From contig NZ_WXYN01000015.1 of assembly GCF_016881065.1 (NCBI RefSeq), positions 1 through 64,000 on the forward strand: a DNA stretch of 64,000 nucleotides. The letters are read 5' to 3'. The number at the start of each line of letters is the position of its first letter. Position 1 is the stretch's first letter. Position numbers and translations under genes: made by a program. The notes beneath the pieces were generated by a model. That model made no database searches and was not told where the DNA came from. It saw only the letters and a program-made list of their open reading frames with translations. Origin of the DNA: Planococcus soli (GTDB taxonomy: Bacteria; Bacillota; Bacilli; Bacillales_A; Planococcaceae). Below are positions 27,901-37,724 of this stretch, in pieces.

Positions 27901-28990
27901 GTTTCTTCCATTATGGAAATTGCTACTGTATATCGTTCTGGCAGTCTTACTGACAGCTGTAACTGCTCAAGTCCTTATTTTTGCGCTGTATTTTCTGGAA
28001 ACACAATCTTCCCGCCTCGCAGATTTTATCGAGCTGAGCAGCTCTTTTGGTTTGATGCCTTTCATTCTATTATGTTTTCTGCCATTCGCTCTATTCTTAT
28101 CCTTTTTTTATCTTTTTGAGCGGCAAAGATATATGGAAAGTATGTTGAAGAACATGATGAAAGAAATGGAAAGCATCGCAAAAGGGCAGTTTGATCAGGC
28201 ACTGACAATTGAAGATGAAGGGGTGATAGGGGAATTAGCGGAAAAAGTGAATCAGATCATCCTGCAACTAGAAGAAGCGAAAGCCGAGCAAAAAAAAGCG
28301 GCTGAGATAAAGAACGATTTGATCACCAATGTCGCCCACGACCTTCGTTCGCCCTTAACTTCAATTGTCGGCTATTTGGATTTGATCAACGAAGACCGGT
28401 ATAAAAGTGAAGTAGAGCTCAGGTATTACATTCAGATCATCCATCAGAAATCTCATGAACTCAACAAATTACTTAATGATTTATTCGAGTACACCCTGGT
28501 GCAGAATAAAGAAGCGCTGGTCAACGAAGTGCCGATCAATCTGGAGGAAATGATGAACCAATTATCCGTTCAGTTCCAGTTCCAGCTTAAAGAAGAAGGA
28601 ATGGAGATGCGGCAGCACTTTTCATTCACGGAAAGGCCGTTTGTCATGGGAGAAGGACCAAAGCTGGCAAGAGTATTTGGAAATCTGATCGAAAATGCCA
28701 TCCGGTATGGCAAAGAAGGGAAGTATATTGACCTCTCGGTAAAAGAATCGGAAGAACTTATCGAAATCGAAATAGCTAACTATGGCCAGGCTATCCCAAG
28801 CATCGATTTGCCCTACCTATTCGAACGGTTCTATAGAGTCGAAAAATCACGTTCCCAGTATACAGGCGGTTCAGGATTAGGCTTAGCAATTGTAAAAAGC
28901 ATTTTGGAATTGCATGGCGGCCAAATCAGAGCAGAAAGCACATTGGGCAAAACCGCTTTTGTGGTAAAACTTCCTAAAAAGAGTGAATGA
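27884..28990 (+). CDS. Sensor histidine kinase, VanS-like
   Basis: A 368-residue membrane kinase with two membrane segments (about residues 9-35 and 50-75) and only a very short external loop, then a HAMP-like linker, the phospho-His motif NVAHDLRSPLTSIVGYL, the N box NLIENAIRYG, and the G boxes GSGLGLAIVKSIL. The small extracellular part suggests sensing within the membrane, as proposed for several cell-envelope kinases. Start TTG 27884 overlaps the response-regulator stop. No terminator is obvious until 29129. Confidence 0.88.
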   Translation: MKKVIKFLPLWKLLLYIVLAVLLTAVTAQVLIFALYFLETQSSRLADFIELSSSFGLMPFILLCFLPFALFLSFFYLFERQRYMESMLKNMMKEMESIAKGQFDQALTIEDEGVIGELAEKVNQIILQLEEAKAEQKKAAEIKNDLITNVAHDLRSPLTSIVGYLDLINEDRYKSEVELRYYIQIIHQKSHELNKLLNDLFEYTLVQNKEALVNEVPINLEEMMNQLSVQFQFQLKEEGMEMRQHFSFTERPFVMGEGPKLARVFGNLIENAIRYGKEGKYIDLSVKESEELIEIEIANYGQAIPSIDLPYLFERFYRVEKSRSQYTGGSGLGLAIVKSILELHGGQIRAESTLGKTAFVVKLPKKSE

Positions 28991-29128
28991 GCCCTGGTTT
29001 CAATACCCAAGTTCCCAATTTAAGATTGCACAGCAGGTTTCTGTAGCAGGCTCAGAGGATTCCGTTGCTTTTTCAGAAAGACTTTCCTGTTTTATGATCT
29101 TTGACTATTTTTATGGGATTACTACAAT

Positions 29129-29177
29129 AAAAAAGGCTGTCCTTTCGTCATGCTTCCTGACGAGGGACAGTCTTTTT
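29129..29177. terminator. Intrinsic terminator before the mannitol operon
   Basis: The stem AAAAGGCTGTCCTTTCGTCA pairs with TGACGAGGGACAGTCTTTT around a short loop, with A and T runs on the two flanks. Confidence 0.8.
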
Positions 29178-29233
29178 CTGTAAAACAACACTCTTGTCAC
29201 GACAAGCCCGACAAAGTTGACTTTCCTTGTTAT

Positions 29234-29247
29234 TGAATGCGCTTCCA
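29234..29247 (+). promoter_or_regulatory. cre-like site in the mtlA promoter region
   Basis: TGAATGCGCTTCCA fits the catabolite-response consensus TGNAANCGNTNNCA with one mismatch. It lies upstream of TATGAT (29258-29263), where CcpA would block the mannitol promoter while glucose is present. Confidence 0.55.
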
Positions 29248-29301
29248 TCCGAGGTCTATGATAAAGGAACATTATAAGTATAGTTAGAAGGAGAGGATTA
29301 C

Positions 29302-31215
29302 ATGAACGATTCAAAAATGAAGATTCGCGTGCAGAAGTTCGGAAATTTCCTGAGCTCAATGGTTTTGCCGAATATTGGTGCATTTATTGCATGGGGATTG
29401 ATTACAGCGCTATTTATCCCGACAGGATTTTTCCCGAATGAAGGTCTTGGCTCATTAGTAGGGCCTATGGTTACCTACATGCTGCCGCTGCTGATCGGTT
29501 ACACAGGCGGTCGATTGATTTACGACCAACGGGGTGGAGTGGTAGGAACCATCGCGACAATGGGTGTCATTGTCGGGGCTCCTGATACACCAATGTTCCT
29601 GGGCGCCATGATTATGGGTCCGCTCGGCGCATACGTTATCAAGAAATTTGACCAATTGATCGAAGGGAAAGTCCGCACCGGTTTTGAAATGCTGGTCAAC
29701 AACTTTTCTGCCGGAATTCTGGGCGGTGCACTTGCCATTCTAGCATTTCTCGGAATCGGACCGGCTGTGAGTTCGTTTACATCGGTTCTTGTTTCAGGTG
29801 TGGACTGGTTGCTTGATGCAGGCTTATTGCCATTAACCAGCATCTTGATCGAACCAGCGAAGATTTTATTCCTGAATAACGCCATCAATCACGGTGTATT
29901 GACACCGATCGGGTTGGAGCAAGTTCAGCAGACAGGGAAATCGATTCTGTTCCTTCTGGAAGCGAATCCGGGGCCAGGACTTGGAGTGCTGCTTGGGTTT
30001 ATGCTTTTTGGAAAAGGCATTGCGAAGCAATCAGCGCCTGGTGCAGCCATCATCCATTTCTTTGGAGGCATTCACGAAATTTATTTCCCGTACGTATTGA
30101 TGAAGCCGATGCTTTTGTTAGCTGTCATTTTCGGCGGGATGAGCGGAGTCTTTACACTTGTATTAATGGGTGGCGGATTGGTTGCGCCTGCATCACCGGG
30201 GAGCATCTTGGCGATTGCAGCGGTTACACCGCCTGAAAGCCTGGCTTATCTGGCCAACTTTGCAGCTGTCTTTGTCGCTACAGCCGTATCATTCGCCATT
30301 TCTGCAATCGTTTTGAAATCCAGCAAGCAAACAGATGAAGATATGGAAGAAGCAACAAAGAAAATGGAACAGATGAAAGGCAAGAAAAGTTCTATTTCCC
30401 GGGAAATAACGTCACCAGCAGGCGCTGGAAACGGAGTCTTCCCGTCAAATGTACAAAAAATCGTTTTTGCCTGTGATGCCGGAATGGGATCGAGTGCAAT
30501 GGGCGCTTCTCTTCTGCGCAAGAAAGTGAAAGAAGCTGGACTGGGCGTATCGGTTTCGAATACAGCCATCAGCACGATTCCTGCCGATTCCCAAATTGTC
30601 ATTACACAGGAAAAACTGACGCCGCGTGCCGAAAACAAGGTGCCGGATGCTTACCATATTTCAGTCGACAACTTCCTATCAAGCCCGGAGTACGACAAAC
30701 TGATCGACCGTCTTCAAAATGGAGGGACTGGTGATCAGCATGAGCTGGCGGAAGAAAGCGAAGCAGCTGTTCCGCACAATCCAGAAGATGATCAGCTCCT
30801 GCTTGAGGAAAATATCTTTATCGGACAGAAATTCCGCACAAAAGAAGACGCAATCCGCTTTGCAGGACAAGCATTGGTCAAAGGCGGATACGTCGAAGAG
30901 TCTTATGTGGATGAAATGTTGAAGCGAGAGGAAATAACGACGACTTATATGGGCAACAATGTCGCGATCCCTCATGGAACGGAAGAAGCAAAAAAATCCG
31001 TCATCAAGTCAGGCTTTACTGTTGTTCAGGTTCCAAATGGAGTAGACTTTAATGGAGAAAGTGCAAAAATGATTTTTGGCATCGCCGGTAAGGATGGCAC
31101 GCATTTGGAAATCCTTTCAGGAATCGCCGTCATTTGTGCCGAACAGGACAATGTGGATCAGCTGGTCAATGCAAAAACGGCTAAAGAACTAATGGCCATC
31201 ATCAACAGCAACTGA
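29302..31215 (+). CDS. mtlA: Mannitol-specific PTS enzyme IICBA
   Basis: A 637-residue fused permease that imports and phosphorylates mannitol. The membrane IIC domain occupies about residues 1-340 (NFLSSMVLPNIGAFIAWGLI at the start, NAINHGVLTPIGLEQ, GGIHEIYFPYVLMKP). The IIB domain has the phospho-Cys in VFACDAGMGSSAMGAS (near residue 390), and the IIA domain has the phospho-His in NNVAIPHGTEEAK (near 558). In many Bacillota IIA is a separate mtlF gene; here it is fused. Start ATG follows GGAGAGG. It is the first gene of mtlA-mtlR-mtlD. Confidence 0.95.
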   Translation: MNDSKMKIRVQKFGNFLSSMVLPNIGAFIAWGLITALFIPTGFFPNEGLGSLVGPMVTYMLPLLIGYTGGRLIYDQRGGVVGTIATMGVIVGAPDTPMFLGAMIMGPLGAYVIKKFDQLIEGKVRTGFEMLVNNFSAGILGGALAILAFLGIGPAVSSFTSVLVSGVDWLLDAGLLPLTSILIEPAKILFLNNAINHGVLTPIGLEQVQQTGKSILFLLEANPGPGLGVLLGFMLFGKGIAKQSAPGAAIIHFFGGIHEIYFPYVLMKPMLLLAVIFGGMSGVFTLVLMGGGLVAPASPGSILAIAAVTPPESLAYLANFAAVFVATAVSFAISAIVLKSSKQTDEDMEEATKKMEQMKGKKSSISREITSPAGAGNGVFPSNVQKIVFACDAGMGSSAMGASLLRKKVKEAGLGVSVSNTAISTIPADSQIVITQEKLTPRAENKVPDAYHISVDNFLSSPEYDKLIDRLQNGGTGDQHELAEESEAAVPHNPEDDQLLLEENIFIGQKFRTKEDAIRFAGQALVKGGYVEESYVDEMLKREEITTTYMGNNVAIPHGTEEAKKSVIKSGFTVVQVPNGVDFNGESAKMIFGIAGKDGTHLEILSGIAVICAEQDNVDQLVNAKTAKELMAIINSN

Positions 31216-31227
31216 ATAGCAGCAATA

Positions 31228-31253
31228 GAAAGGCGGGGATTCCTGCCTTTTTG
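31228..31253 (+). terminator. Hairpin between mtlA and mtlR
   Basis: AAAGGCGGG-GATT-CCTGCCTTT followed by TTG. It probably stops part of the transcripts, giving less MtlR and MtlD than MtlA. Confidence 0.6.
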
Positions 31254-31311
31254 TTCTATCTGCATTTCCTGGTCTTGAAGAAGGCATCCAAAAGTGAAAT
31301 GAGTGAGCTGA

Positions 31312-33399
31312 ATGTTTATCACGTTTAGGGAAAAATCCATTATCGAACTGATTGTCAGAACTTCCGGAAAACATACCGTGCATTCGCTGTCTTCATATTT
31401 GGATGTCAGTGCCCGGACAATCCAGCGGGACTTAAAATCAGTAGGGAAAATGCTGCAGCAATTTGAACTGGCCGTCGAACGCACGGGAGACGAAGGGCTT
31501 TTTATTGCAGGAAAAAATGAACAAGTTTACCGGCTGATCCAAAATCTGATGACAGTCAGTCCGGCAGATGAAACCCCGGAAGAGAGAAAGCTGAAACTGC
31601 TGATTATTTTATTGCACGAAGGGCCTTTTTTCAAAAAGCAGGTGCTTGCCGGACAATTGGGGATCAGCACCGCCACCTTGACTGCCTATTTGGATGAGGT
31701 AACTGACTGGCTGCGGAAGTTTTCGATTGAGCTGTCGCGGACAAGAGGCGTGGGCGTCGAAGTGGATGGCGAAGAAGCCGACAAGCGCCACGCTCTTGGC
31801 AGCTTTATCCTCGCTTACTTCTATGAGGAAATGATCGAGAGTTTGTATTTTCTTCAACAGGGAAAAAGCCAAGAAGAGAACATTCTTGGTTATTTTTCGC
31901 CTAAATACTTGGCGGTCGTGGATCAATTGGTGGACCAAAAAATCAACAAGGAACAAACCAGGCTGGCGGACAGCGACTATATCGGATTGGTCGTCTACAG
32001 TTGCCTGGCGCTTCAGCGGACAGAAGCTGGATTCATGCTGGAGCCGGGAGACGGGACAGGGAAGGACTCTGACAACGAGTACCGGTTGATGGAAAATGTG
32101 AGTGAAGAGTTGCAAGAGCAGCTTTCGGTTCGGCTGACGGACGCCGATGTGCATTTTTTAGCAGTCATTTTGAAAGGCTCGAAAGTGCAGGCGGCGGATT
32201 TAGCCTATTACGACAGCGTGCTGCTTGGACGGCTGATAAAAAACTTGATCCGAGATGTTTCAGCGCAGCTTCATGTCGATTTGATCGATGATTTTTCGCT
32301 GTACCAGGGGCTGCTTGCGCACATGGGGCCTTCAATCTTCCGGTTAAATCAAAAGCTCGAATCGTTTAATCCGTTGACGGATGAAATCAGGCGGAAATAC
32401 CCGGTGTTGTTTATGGCGGTCAAGCAGGGATTGGAAAACGAGTTTAAAGATCTCGATTTTTCAGCTGATGAGACAGCTTTTATCGTCCTCCATTTTGGTT
32501 CGGCTTTGCTGATGAAGGAAGAAAAGGTCCGAATTGATGCGGTCGTCATTTGTCCGACAGGCATCGGGACTTCGAAAATGCTGGCAAGCCGGATTCAAAA
32601 AGAGCTGCCGGAAATCAATTCGGTGGAAATCCTGTCGATCAATGATTTTCAAACGGCACATTTTCAGGATTATGACTTGGTGATTTCAACTATCCGGCTG
32701 CCTGTTACAGAAGTCGATTACATTATGGTGAGCCCATTGCTTAGCGATCGGGATATCGGCTATATCGAAAGTTATCTGCAGAACAATGTGGAGAAAATCA
32801 CCGGGAAACGGCAATACTTAAATCCAGGAAATTCCAGCGGTACCTTGGTACCGAAAGGCCGCCCCGATATCCATCAGGTCCTGCGGGAAATAAAAGAAGT
32901 GCAGGCCAGCATAGATGCGATTCTGGCCAATTTCAAGGTCATCCATAAACATCTTGCCACGGATCATTGGGACGTGTTGAAGGAAGTCATTGAACTGGCG
33001 AAAAGGGAAGGGCTGATTACAGATTCCGCCTCGGCCATGCAAGAATTGAAAGAGCGGGAAAAGAAAGGCGGATTGGGGATTCCGGATACCAATATGGCGC
33101 TTTTTCACTGTCGTGATGATTCGATTCAAAAACCGGTCTTCCAAATCGTCCACTTGGACAATCCACTCCTGGTTAAAGGAATGGACGGCGTAACCATGCC
33201 GATGAAAAATCTGCTCTTGATGCTGGCACCCACCGCGCTGACGGGCAGAGAGCAGGAAATATTGAGCTTGATCAGCACCAGTTTGATCGAAAGCGACGTA
33301 TCGATGATGATTTTCTCCTCCTCGAATGAAAAAGTGATTCGTCAAAAATTAGAAGACATTTTCTTGGAGTATCTACAAAAAAACTTGATAAAGGAATGA
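31312..33399 (+). CDS. mtlR: Mannitol operon transcriptional activator MtlR
   Basis: A 695-residue BglG/DeoR-like activator with duplicated PTS-regulation domains. The order is an N-terminal HTH (SARTIQRDLKSVGKM), a second HTH (LAGQLGISTATLTAYLDEV), PRD1, PRD2 (GLLAHMGPSIFRLNQKL), a IIB-like domain with a Cys in VICPTGIGTSKMLASR, and a C-terminal IIA-like domain ending in ALFHCRDD with its His. In the family, phosphorylation by HPr and by the mannitol enzymes sets activity. It stands in the operon it controls and ends seven bases before mtlD. Confidence 0.93.
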   Translation: MFITFREKSIIELIVRTSGKHTVHSLSSYLDVSARTIQRDLKSVGKMLQQFELAVERTGDEGLFIAGKNEQVYRLIQNLMTVSPADETPEERKLKLLIILLHEGPFFKKQVLAGQLGISTATLTAYLDEVTDWLRKFSIELSRTRGVGVEVDGEEADKRHALGSFILAYFYEEMIESLYFLQQGKSQEENILGYFSPKYLAVVDQLVDQKINKEQTRLADSDYIGLVVYSCLALQRTEAGFMLEPGDGTGKDSDNEYRLMENVSEELQEQLSVRLTDADVHFLAVILKGSKVQAADLAYYDSVLLGRLIKNLIRDVSAQLHVDLIDDFSLYQGLLAHMGPSIFRLNQKLESFNPLTDEIRRKYPVLFMAVKQGLENEFKDLDFSADETAFIVLHFGSALLMKEEKVRIDAVVICPTGIGTSKMLASRIQKELPEINSVEILSINDFQTAHFQDYDLVISTIRLPVTEVDYIMVSPLLSDRDIGYIESYLQNNVEKITGKRQYLNPGNSSGTLVPKGRPDIHQVLREIKEVQASIDAILANFKVIHKHLATDHWDVLKEVIELAKREGLITDSASAMQELKEREKKGGLGIPDTNMALFHCRDDSIQKPVFQIVHLDNPLLVKGMDGVTMPMKNLLLMLAPTALTGREQEILSLISTSLIESDVSMMIFSSSNEKVIRQKLEDIFLEYLQKNLIKE

Positions 33400-33405
33400 T
33401 GATCA

Positions 33406-34554
33406 GTGAAACAAACCATTCATTTTGGCGCAGGAAACATTGGCAGAGGATTTATCGGGGCTTTATTTTCCGAATCGGGCTACCACGTAACATTTGTGGA
33501 TGTTGCAGAGCAGGTTATCAATAAGCTGAACGAAGAAAAAAGTTACAAAGTAAAAATGGCTCAGTCCCAGGAAGAATCCATCACCATTGAAAACGTATCC
33601 GGCATTAATAACATGACGAACGAAACCGATGTGATCGACGCGATTCAGCAAGCAACTTATTTAACGACAGCGATTGGCCCGAACATCTTGCCGAGAATCG
33701 CACCGCTGATTGCCCGCGGCTTAGCCAAGCGCGTAGCGGAAACAGATGATAAGATTTACGTCATTGCTTGTGAAAACCAAATTGGGGCAACGGATATCCT
33801 TAAGCAGCACATCATGGATAATCTTGATGAAGAGGCTAAGAGCCAGTTGGACGGAAAAGTGTATTTCTTTAATTCAGCGGTTGACCGCATTGTTCCGATC
33901 CAGGACCAAAGTTCACTGGACGTTCTGGTTGAACCTTATTTCGAATGGGTTGTGGAAACGACTGAAGACATTCCTTCAGTAACCGGCATGAAGATGGTTG
34001 AAGACCTTGCTCCGTTCATTGAACGCAAGCTGTTTACAGTAAACACAGGCCATGCCGTAATCGCTTACCTGGGCTATCTTGCTGGAAAGTCCACCATCGA
34101 CGAAACCTTGGCTGATGACAAGATTGTCGACCAAGTCAGAGAAACACTTAAAGAAACCGGCGCTTATCTGGTGAAGGAATACGGCATCGATGAAGAAGAG
34201 CATTTGGCTTATATCAACAAGAACATTGAACGCTTTAAAAATGCCTATTTGAATGATGGCGTGACACGAGTCGGCCGTGCCCCTATCCGTAAACTCGGTC
34301 CTGAAGACCGGCTCATCCGTCCTGCAACCCAGGCGCAAAAGGCTGGATTGCCATACACCAACTTAGCCAATGCCATCGCGGCTGCGCTGTTGTTCGATTA
34401 TCCGGAAGACGAGGAAGCCATGGAAATCCAGGAAGTGATCCGGAAATCCGGACCGGCAGCTGCGCTGAAAACGTTCAGCGGCCTGCCGGAAGACAGTGAC
34501 ATCACTAAAGAAGTCGTTCGCCAGTACGAAACCTTGCAAGCGCAAAAGAACTGA
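33406..34554 (+). CDS. mtlD: Mannitol-1-phosphate 5-dehydrogenase
   Basis: A 382-residue NAD-dependent polyol dehydrogenase that turns mannitol-1-phosphate into fructose-6-phosphate. The N-terminal FGAGNIGRGFIG is the cofactor motif, and KLFTVNTGHAVIAYLG carries the catalytic Lys, Asn and His region. Length is the usual one. GTG start 33406 behind AAGGAATGATG, seven bases after mtlR. A strong terminator follows, closing the mannitol operon. Confidence 0.95.
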   Translation: MKQTIHFGAGNIGRGFIGALFSESGYHVTFVDVAEQVINKLNEEKSYKVKMAQSQEESITIENVSGINNMTNETDVIDAIQQATYLTTAIGPNILPRIAPLIARGLAKRVAETDDKIYVIACENQIGATDILKQHIMDNLDEEAKSQLDGKVYFFNSAVDRIVPIQDQSSLDVLVEPYFEWVVETTEDIPSVTGMKMVEDLAPFIERKLFTVNTGHAVIAYLGYLAGKSTIDETLADDKIVDQVRETLKETGAYLVKEYGIDEEEHLAYINKNIERFKNAYLNDGVTRVGRAPIRKLGPEDRLIRPATQAQKAGLPYTNLANAIAAALLFDYPEDEEAMEIQEVIRKSGPAAALKTFSGLPEDSDITKEVVRQYETLQAQKN

Positions 34555-34568
34555 AATAGATAAACTCT

Positions 34569-34601
34569 AATGGCAGACACCCCCCATGTGTCTGCCATTT
34601 G
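34569..34601 (+). terminator. Intrinsic terminator of the mannitol operon
   Basis: A perfect 12-bp stem (34569-34580 with 34588-34599) with a CCCCCAT loop, then TTTG. Confidence 0.8.
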
Positions 34602-34670
34602 TACGTTTAATAAAGTCCTTAAACTGGAAACGGGCATCTTTCTTTTGTACTGGCACCAAGTGAGGTATAC

Positions 34671-34716
34671 TTGACAGGCAAAACCAGAAGAGTACAATCA
34701 AAAAATGTGATATAAT
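34671..34716 (+). promoter_or_regulatory. Promoter region of the malate:quinone oxidoreductase gene
   Basis: TTGACA (about 34671-34676), 16 bp, TACAAT; a second possible -10, TATAAT, lies some 18 bp further on. The leader to the ATG at 34826 is about 110-130 bases. Confidence 0.5.
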
Positions 34717-34825
34717 TATACAATTGAAGCAGAAAAGGTGCGTTTCGGTTGAACCTGGCTTTTTGTATTATTTGATCAGGAGCAGCTGCACCTATATGCA
34801 AATATACGGGATAAGGAAGGTTATA

Positions 34826-36325
34826 ATGGACAACCAACAGAAAAAAAGAAATGTCATCTTAATCGGTGCCGGAGTCATGAGCGCAACTTTAGGCGCCATG
34901 CTTAAAGAGCTAGCACCCGATTGGAATATTAAAGTATTTGAAAAACTTGAAAAAGCGGGATCTGAAAGCTCGAACGAATGGAACAATGCCGGAACAGGGC
35001 ATGCCGCACTTTGCGAGCTTAACTATACGCCGGAACAGGCTGACGGTTCTGTAGACATCAAAAAAGCGATCAGCATCAATGAGCAATTCCAGCTGTCAAG
35101 ACAGTTTTGGTCGTTTCTTGTAAACAATAAACGCATCAGCAATCCGCAGGACTTTATCATGTCGATTCCTCATATGAGTATGGTACAGGGAGAAGACAAT
35201 GTTCGATTCTTAAACAAACGGTTTGAAGCATTGTCTAAGAGCCCTCTATTCAAAGGAATGGAGTATTCAGCCGATTCTGCAAAATTGAAGGAATGGATGC
35301 CGCTTATCATGGAAGGCCGTACTTCAAATGATGCAATCGCAGCTACAAAAATCGATTCCGGGACTGACGTCAACTTTGGCGCTTTAACGGAAATGCTGTT
35401 TGAGTACTTGAAAGAACAGCAGGTCGAAATCAATTACAAGCATGCAGTGAAAGACATCAAACGCAGCGGCGACGGCACTTGGGAAGTAAAAGTGCAGGAC
35501 CTTGAAAATGATAAAATCGAATATCACAGCGCGGACTTCGTCTTTATTGGGGGCGGCGGCGGAAGCTTGCCATTGCTTCAAAAAACAGGCATTCCGGAAT
35601 CCAAGCACATTGGCGGATTCCCTGTAAGCGGGATGTTCCTGGTCTGCAACGATCCGGAAATCGTCGAACGGCACCACGCTAAAGTATACGGAAAAGCGAA
35701 AGTCGGAGCTCCACCGATGTCAGTTCCGCATTTGGACACGCGCTTTATCGACAACAAGAAATCGTTGTTGTTCGGACCGTTCGCAGGATTTTCGCCGAAG
35801 TTCCTGAAAACAGGTTCGAACATGGACTTGATCGGATCTGTAAAACCGAACAACGTCTTCACGATGCTGGCGGCAGGCGCCAAAGAAATGTCCTTAACCA
35901 AATACCTTATCCAGCAGGTCATGTTGTCGAATGAAAAACGCGTGGAAGAATTGCGTGAGTTTATTCCGACTGCCAAACTTAAGGATTGGGATGTTGTCGT
36001 AGCCGGGCAACGTGTACAGGTCATCAAAGATACGGATAAAGGCAAAGGAACTCTCCAATTTGGTACAGAAATTGTCACTGCTGCAGACGGTTCGGTTGCT
36101 GCGTTGCTTGGAGCTTCTCCTGGTGCGTCCACAGCTGTTCATGCGATGCTGGAGATCTTCAAAAAATGCTTCCCGGATGAAGTAGGCGGCTGGGAACCAA
36201 AAATCAAAGAAATGATTCCATCTTACGGTGTTTCCTTGTCTGAAAACCCTGAGCTTCTTCAGGAAATTCATACATCAACAGCTAAAGCATTGCAACTGGA
36301 TGAAAAAAGCCCGATAGAAATCTAA
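34826..36325 (+). CDS. mqo: Malate:quinone oxidoreductase
   Basis: A 499-residue FAD enzyme at the inner face of the membrane that oxidises malate to oxaloacetate and reduces quinone in the TCA cycle. The N-terminal [16 protein letters not shown] binds [22 protein letters not shown] is the family's signature, and [16 protein letters not shown] lies near the end. The start is ATG 34826 with AAGGAAGG upstream; the frame remains open back to 34724, but there the promoter and leader lie. It is monocistronic with its own terminator. Confidence 0.95.
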   Translation: MDNQQKKRNVILIGAGVMSATLGAMLKELAPDWNIKVFEKLEKAGSESSNEWNNAGTGHAALCELNYTPEQADGSVDIKKAISINEQFQLSRQFWSFLVNNKRISNPQDFIMSIPHMSMVQGEDNVRFLNKRFEALSKSPLFKGMEYSADSAKLKEWMPLIMEGRTSNDAIAATKIDSGTDVNFGALTEMLFEYLKEQQVEINYKHAVKDIKRSGDGTWEVKVQDLENDKIEYHSADFVFIGGGGGSLPLLQKTGIPESKHIGGFPVSGMFLVCNDPEIVERHHAKVYGKAKVGAPPMSVPHLDTRFIDNKKSLLFGPFAGFSPKFLKTGSNMDLIGSVKPNNVFTMLAAGAKEMSLTKYLIQQVMLSNEKRVEELREFIPTAKLKDWDVVVAGQRVQVIKDTDKGKGTLQFGTEIVTAADGSVAALLGASPGASTAVHAMLEIFKKCFPDEVGGWEPKIKEMIPSYGVSLSENPELLQEIHTSTAKALQLDEKSPIEI

Positions 36326-36350
36326 GTTTCATATAAGAATGCATTGTGAA

Positions 36351-36388
36351 AGCCCCTTTCATCCGAAATGATGAAAGGGGCTTTTTTT
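36351..36388 (+). terminator. Intrinsic terminator of mqo
   Basis: A perfect 12-bp stem (36351-36362 with 36371-36382) followed by a run of seven Ts. Confidence 0.85.
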
Positions 36389-36474
36389 GGACAATTTTGT
36401 ATAATGGCGTATAAACTTTATTTGAATGTCCGTTCGTCTACACAAAAAAATTATTGAAAAAGGAGCTGCAGACC

Positions 36475-37116
36475 ATGAAGAAAACAAATCACTATATCAA
36501 TACGGTCTTCACGGCACAAGATCCAATTTTGGAGAGCGTTATTTCCTCGATAGAAGAAAATGGCATGCCATCGATTTCGGTATCGCCTTCATCCGGCAAA
36601 TTGCTAACGATGCTGGTATCAATCTCAGATGCAAAAAATGTTTTAGAAATTGGCGCTCTTGGCGGTTATAGCGGAATTTGCCTGGTTAGAGGGTTCAACA
36701 GTAAAGAAGGCAAACTGACTTCTCTTGAACTTGAGGAAAGCTATGCACAATTGGCTTACCGAAATTTGGAGAATGCGGGCTTTGGTGAACAGGTTGCGTA
36801 TCGGACAGGAGCGGCTTTAGAGAGCCTGGAAAAGCTGGTTGAGGAAAATCGGAAGTTCGACTTTTTCTTTATCGATGCGGACAAAGAAAACTATGAAAAT
36901 TACTTGAACTATTGCCTGAAGCTGGCAGCGCCTGGCGCTTTGATTGTGGCGGACAATGTACTGGCAGCTGGAACAGTAGTGGATGAGACCATCCAAGCCA
37001 CACGCAATACCGAAATTATGAAAGCTTTCAATAAAACAGTGGCGAATCATCCACAGCTCGAATCCATGCTGATTCCGGTGGGGGATGGGCTGACCTTATC
37101 AAAAGTGAATAACTGA
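36475..37116 (+). CDS. SAM-dependent O-methyltransferase (caffeoyl-CoA OMT / YrrM type)
   Basis: A 213-residue class I methyltransferase. VLEIGALGGYSGICLVRG is the SAM-binding glycine loop, FDFFFIDADKENYENYL the metal/substrate Asp region, and LIVADNVLAAG the third motif. The family methylates catechol-like or other hydroxyl groups in a metal-dependent way; in Bacillus the relative YrrM (TrmR) methylates a uridine in tRNA, which is a plausible alternative. The ATG at 36475 follows AAAAGGAG with eight bases; the upstream TTG at 36454 would put that site inside the gene. Confidence 0.82.
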   Translation: MKKTNHYINTVFTAQDPILESVISSIEENGMPSISVSPSSGKLLTMLVSISDAKNVLEIGALGGYSGICLVRGFNSKEGKLTSLELEESYAQLAYRNLENAGFGEQVAYRTGAALESLEKLVEENRKFDFFFIDADKENYENYLNYCLKLAAPGALIVADNVLAAGTVVDETIQATRNTEIMKAFNKTVANHPQLESMLIPVGDGLTLSKVNN

Positions 37117-37152
37117 AAAAGAGCGTGCCCAAGTTTAGGCACGCTCTTTTTT
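37116..37152. terminator. Bidirectional intrinsic terminator
   Basis: AAAAAGAGCGTGCC (37116-37129) pairs with GGCACGCTCTTTTTT (37138-37152), between the convergent methyltransferase and ECF genes. Confidence 0.85.
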
Positions 37153-37181
37153 CTATAAATCGAAGTTTATCCCAAGTCAGC

Positions 37182-37724
37182 TTATTTAAAGAATGGTGTT
37201 TTCTTCAAAGCAATTGCCACTGGAATGGCGATAATCAGGCCGACAGTATTTTGGACAAGGTTGCCGGGAATAGAAGCTGCCGGAATGATCCAACTGCTGA
37301 AAATGATGGCTTCGCCCAAATAGTAAATAGCGACCATTAATGGAATTGACACGACGGCAGCTAAAATGTTGAAGCGTGTACTGCCGCCGTTTCTGCCGCC
37401 AGACCAAGCGATTTTACCGACCAGGTAACCTTGCAGGCCTCGCGCCAGGATCGTAATCGGTGCCCACAGCGTCCATCCGGAAACGAGGTCAAACAGGCCC
37501 ATGCCGACTGCACCGGCAATCAGCCCTTTTTTTGGACCGAACAGGATCGCAATGATAAAGAGCATGGCAGTACCGAGGTGGACAAGGCCGCCGTTTGCCG
37601 CAATCGGCAGGCGGATATTCAATAATAACGTGGCAACAAAGACAAGTGCAATGGCCATGGAAGTCAAAACCAAATCAAGAGTGCGGGAATTATTCGCAGG
37701 TGAGTAGCTAGTTGTTTTTTGCAT
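37182..37724 (-). CDS. ECF transporter S component (substrate unassigned)
   Basis: A 180-residue membrane protein with six hydrophobic segments. The LPIAANGGLVHLGTAMLF and ILFGPKKGLIAGAVGMGLFD segments are typical of energy-coupling-factor S components, which bind vitamins or related compounds and borrow a shared ECF module encoded elsewhere. The vitamin cannot be named from sequence alone and no biosynthetic gene lies beside it. I looked for a thiamine, folate, preQ1 or cobalamin riboswitch in the 200 bases upstream and saw none. Start ATG with AAGGAAGG just upstream. Confidence 0.78.
   Translation of the reverse strand: MQKTTSYSPANNSRTLDLVLTSMAIALVFVATLLLNIRLPIAANGGLVHLGTAMLFIIAILFGPKKGLIAGAVGMGLFDLVSGWTLWAPITILARGLQGYLVGKIAWSGGRNGGSTRFNILAAVVSIPLMVAIYYLGEAIIFSSWIIPAASIPGNLVQNTVGLIIAIPVAIALKKTPFFK

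Larger units (their letters stand above)
28991..29301 (+). other. Intergenic region between the kinase gene and the mannitol operon
   Basis: The first 140 bases hold nothing I recognise. A terminator lies at 29129-29177 and the mtlA promoter region follows, with a cre-like site at 29234-29247 and TATGAT at 29258-29263. The ribosome site AGAAGGAGAGG precedes mtlA. Confidence 0.6.

Noticed and set aside
26600-28990. Functional vancomycin-resistance operon
   Set aside because: VanZ and VanRS-like genes are present but vanH, vanA and vanX are not in the window.
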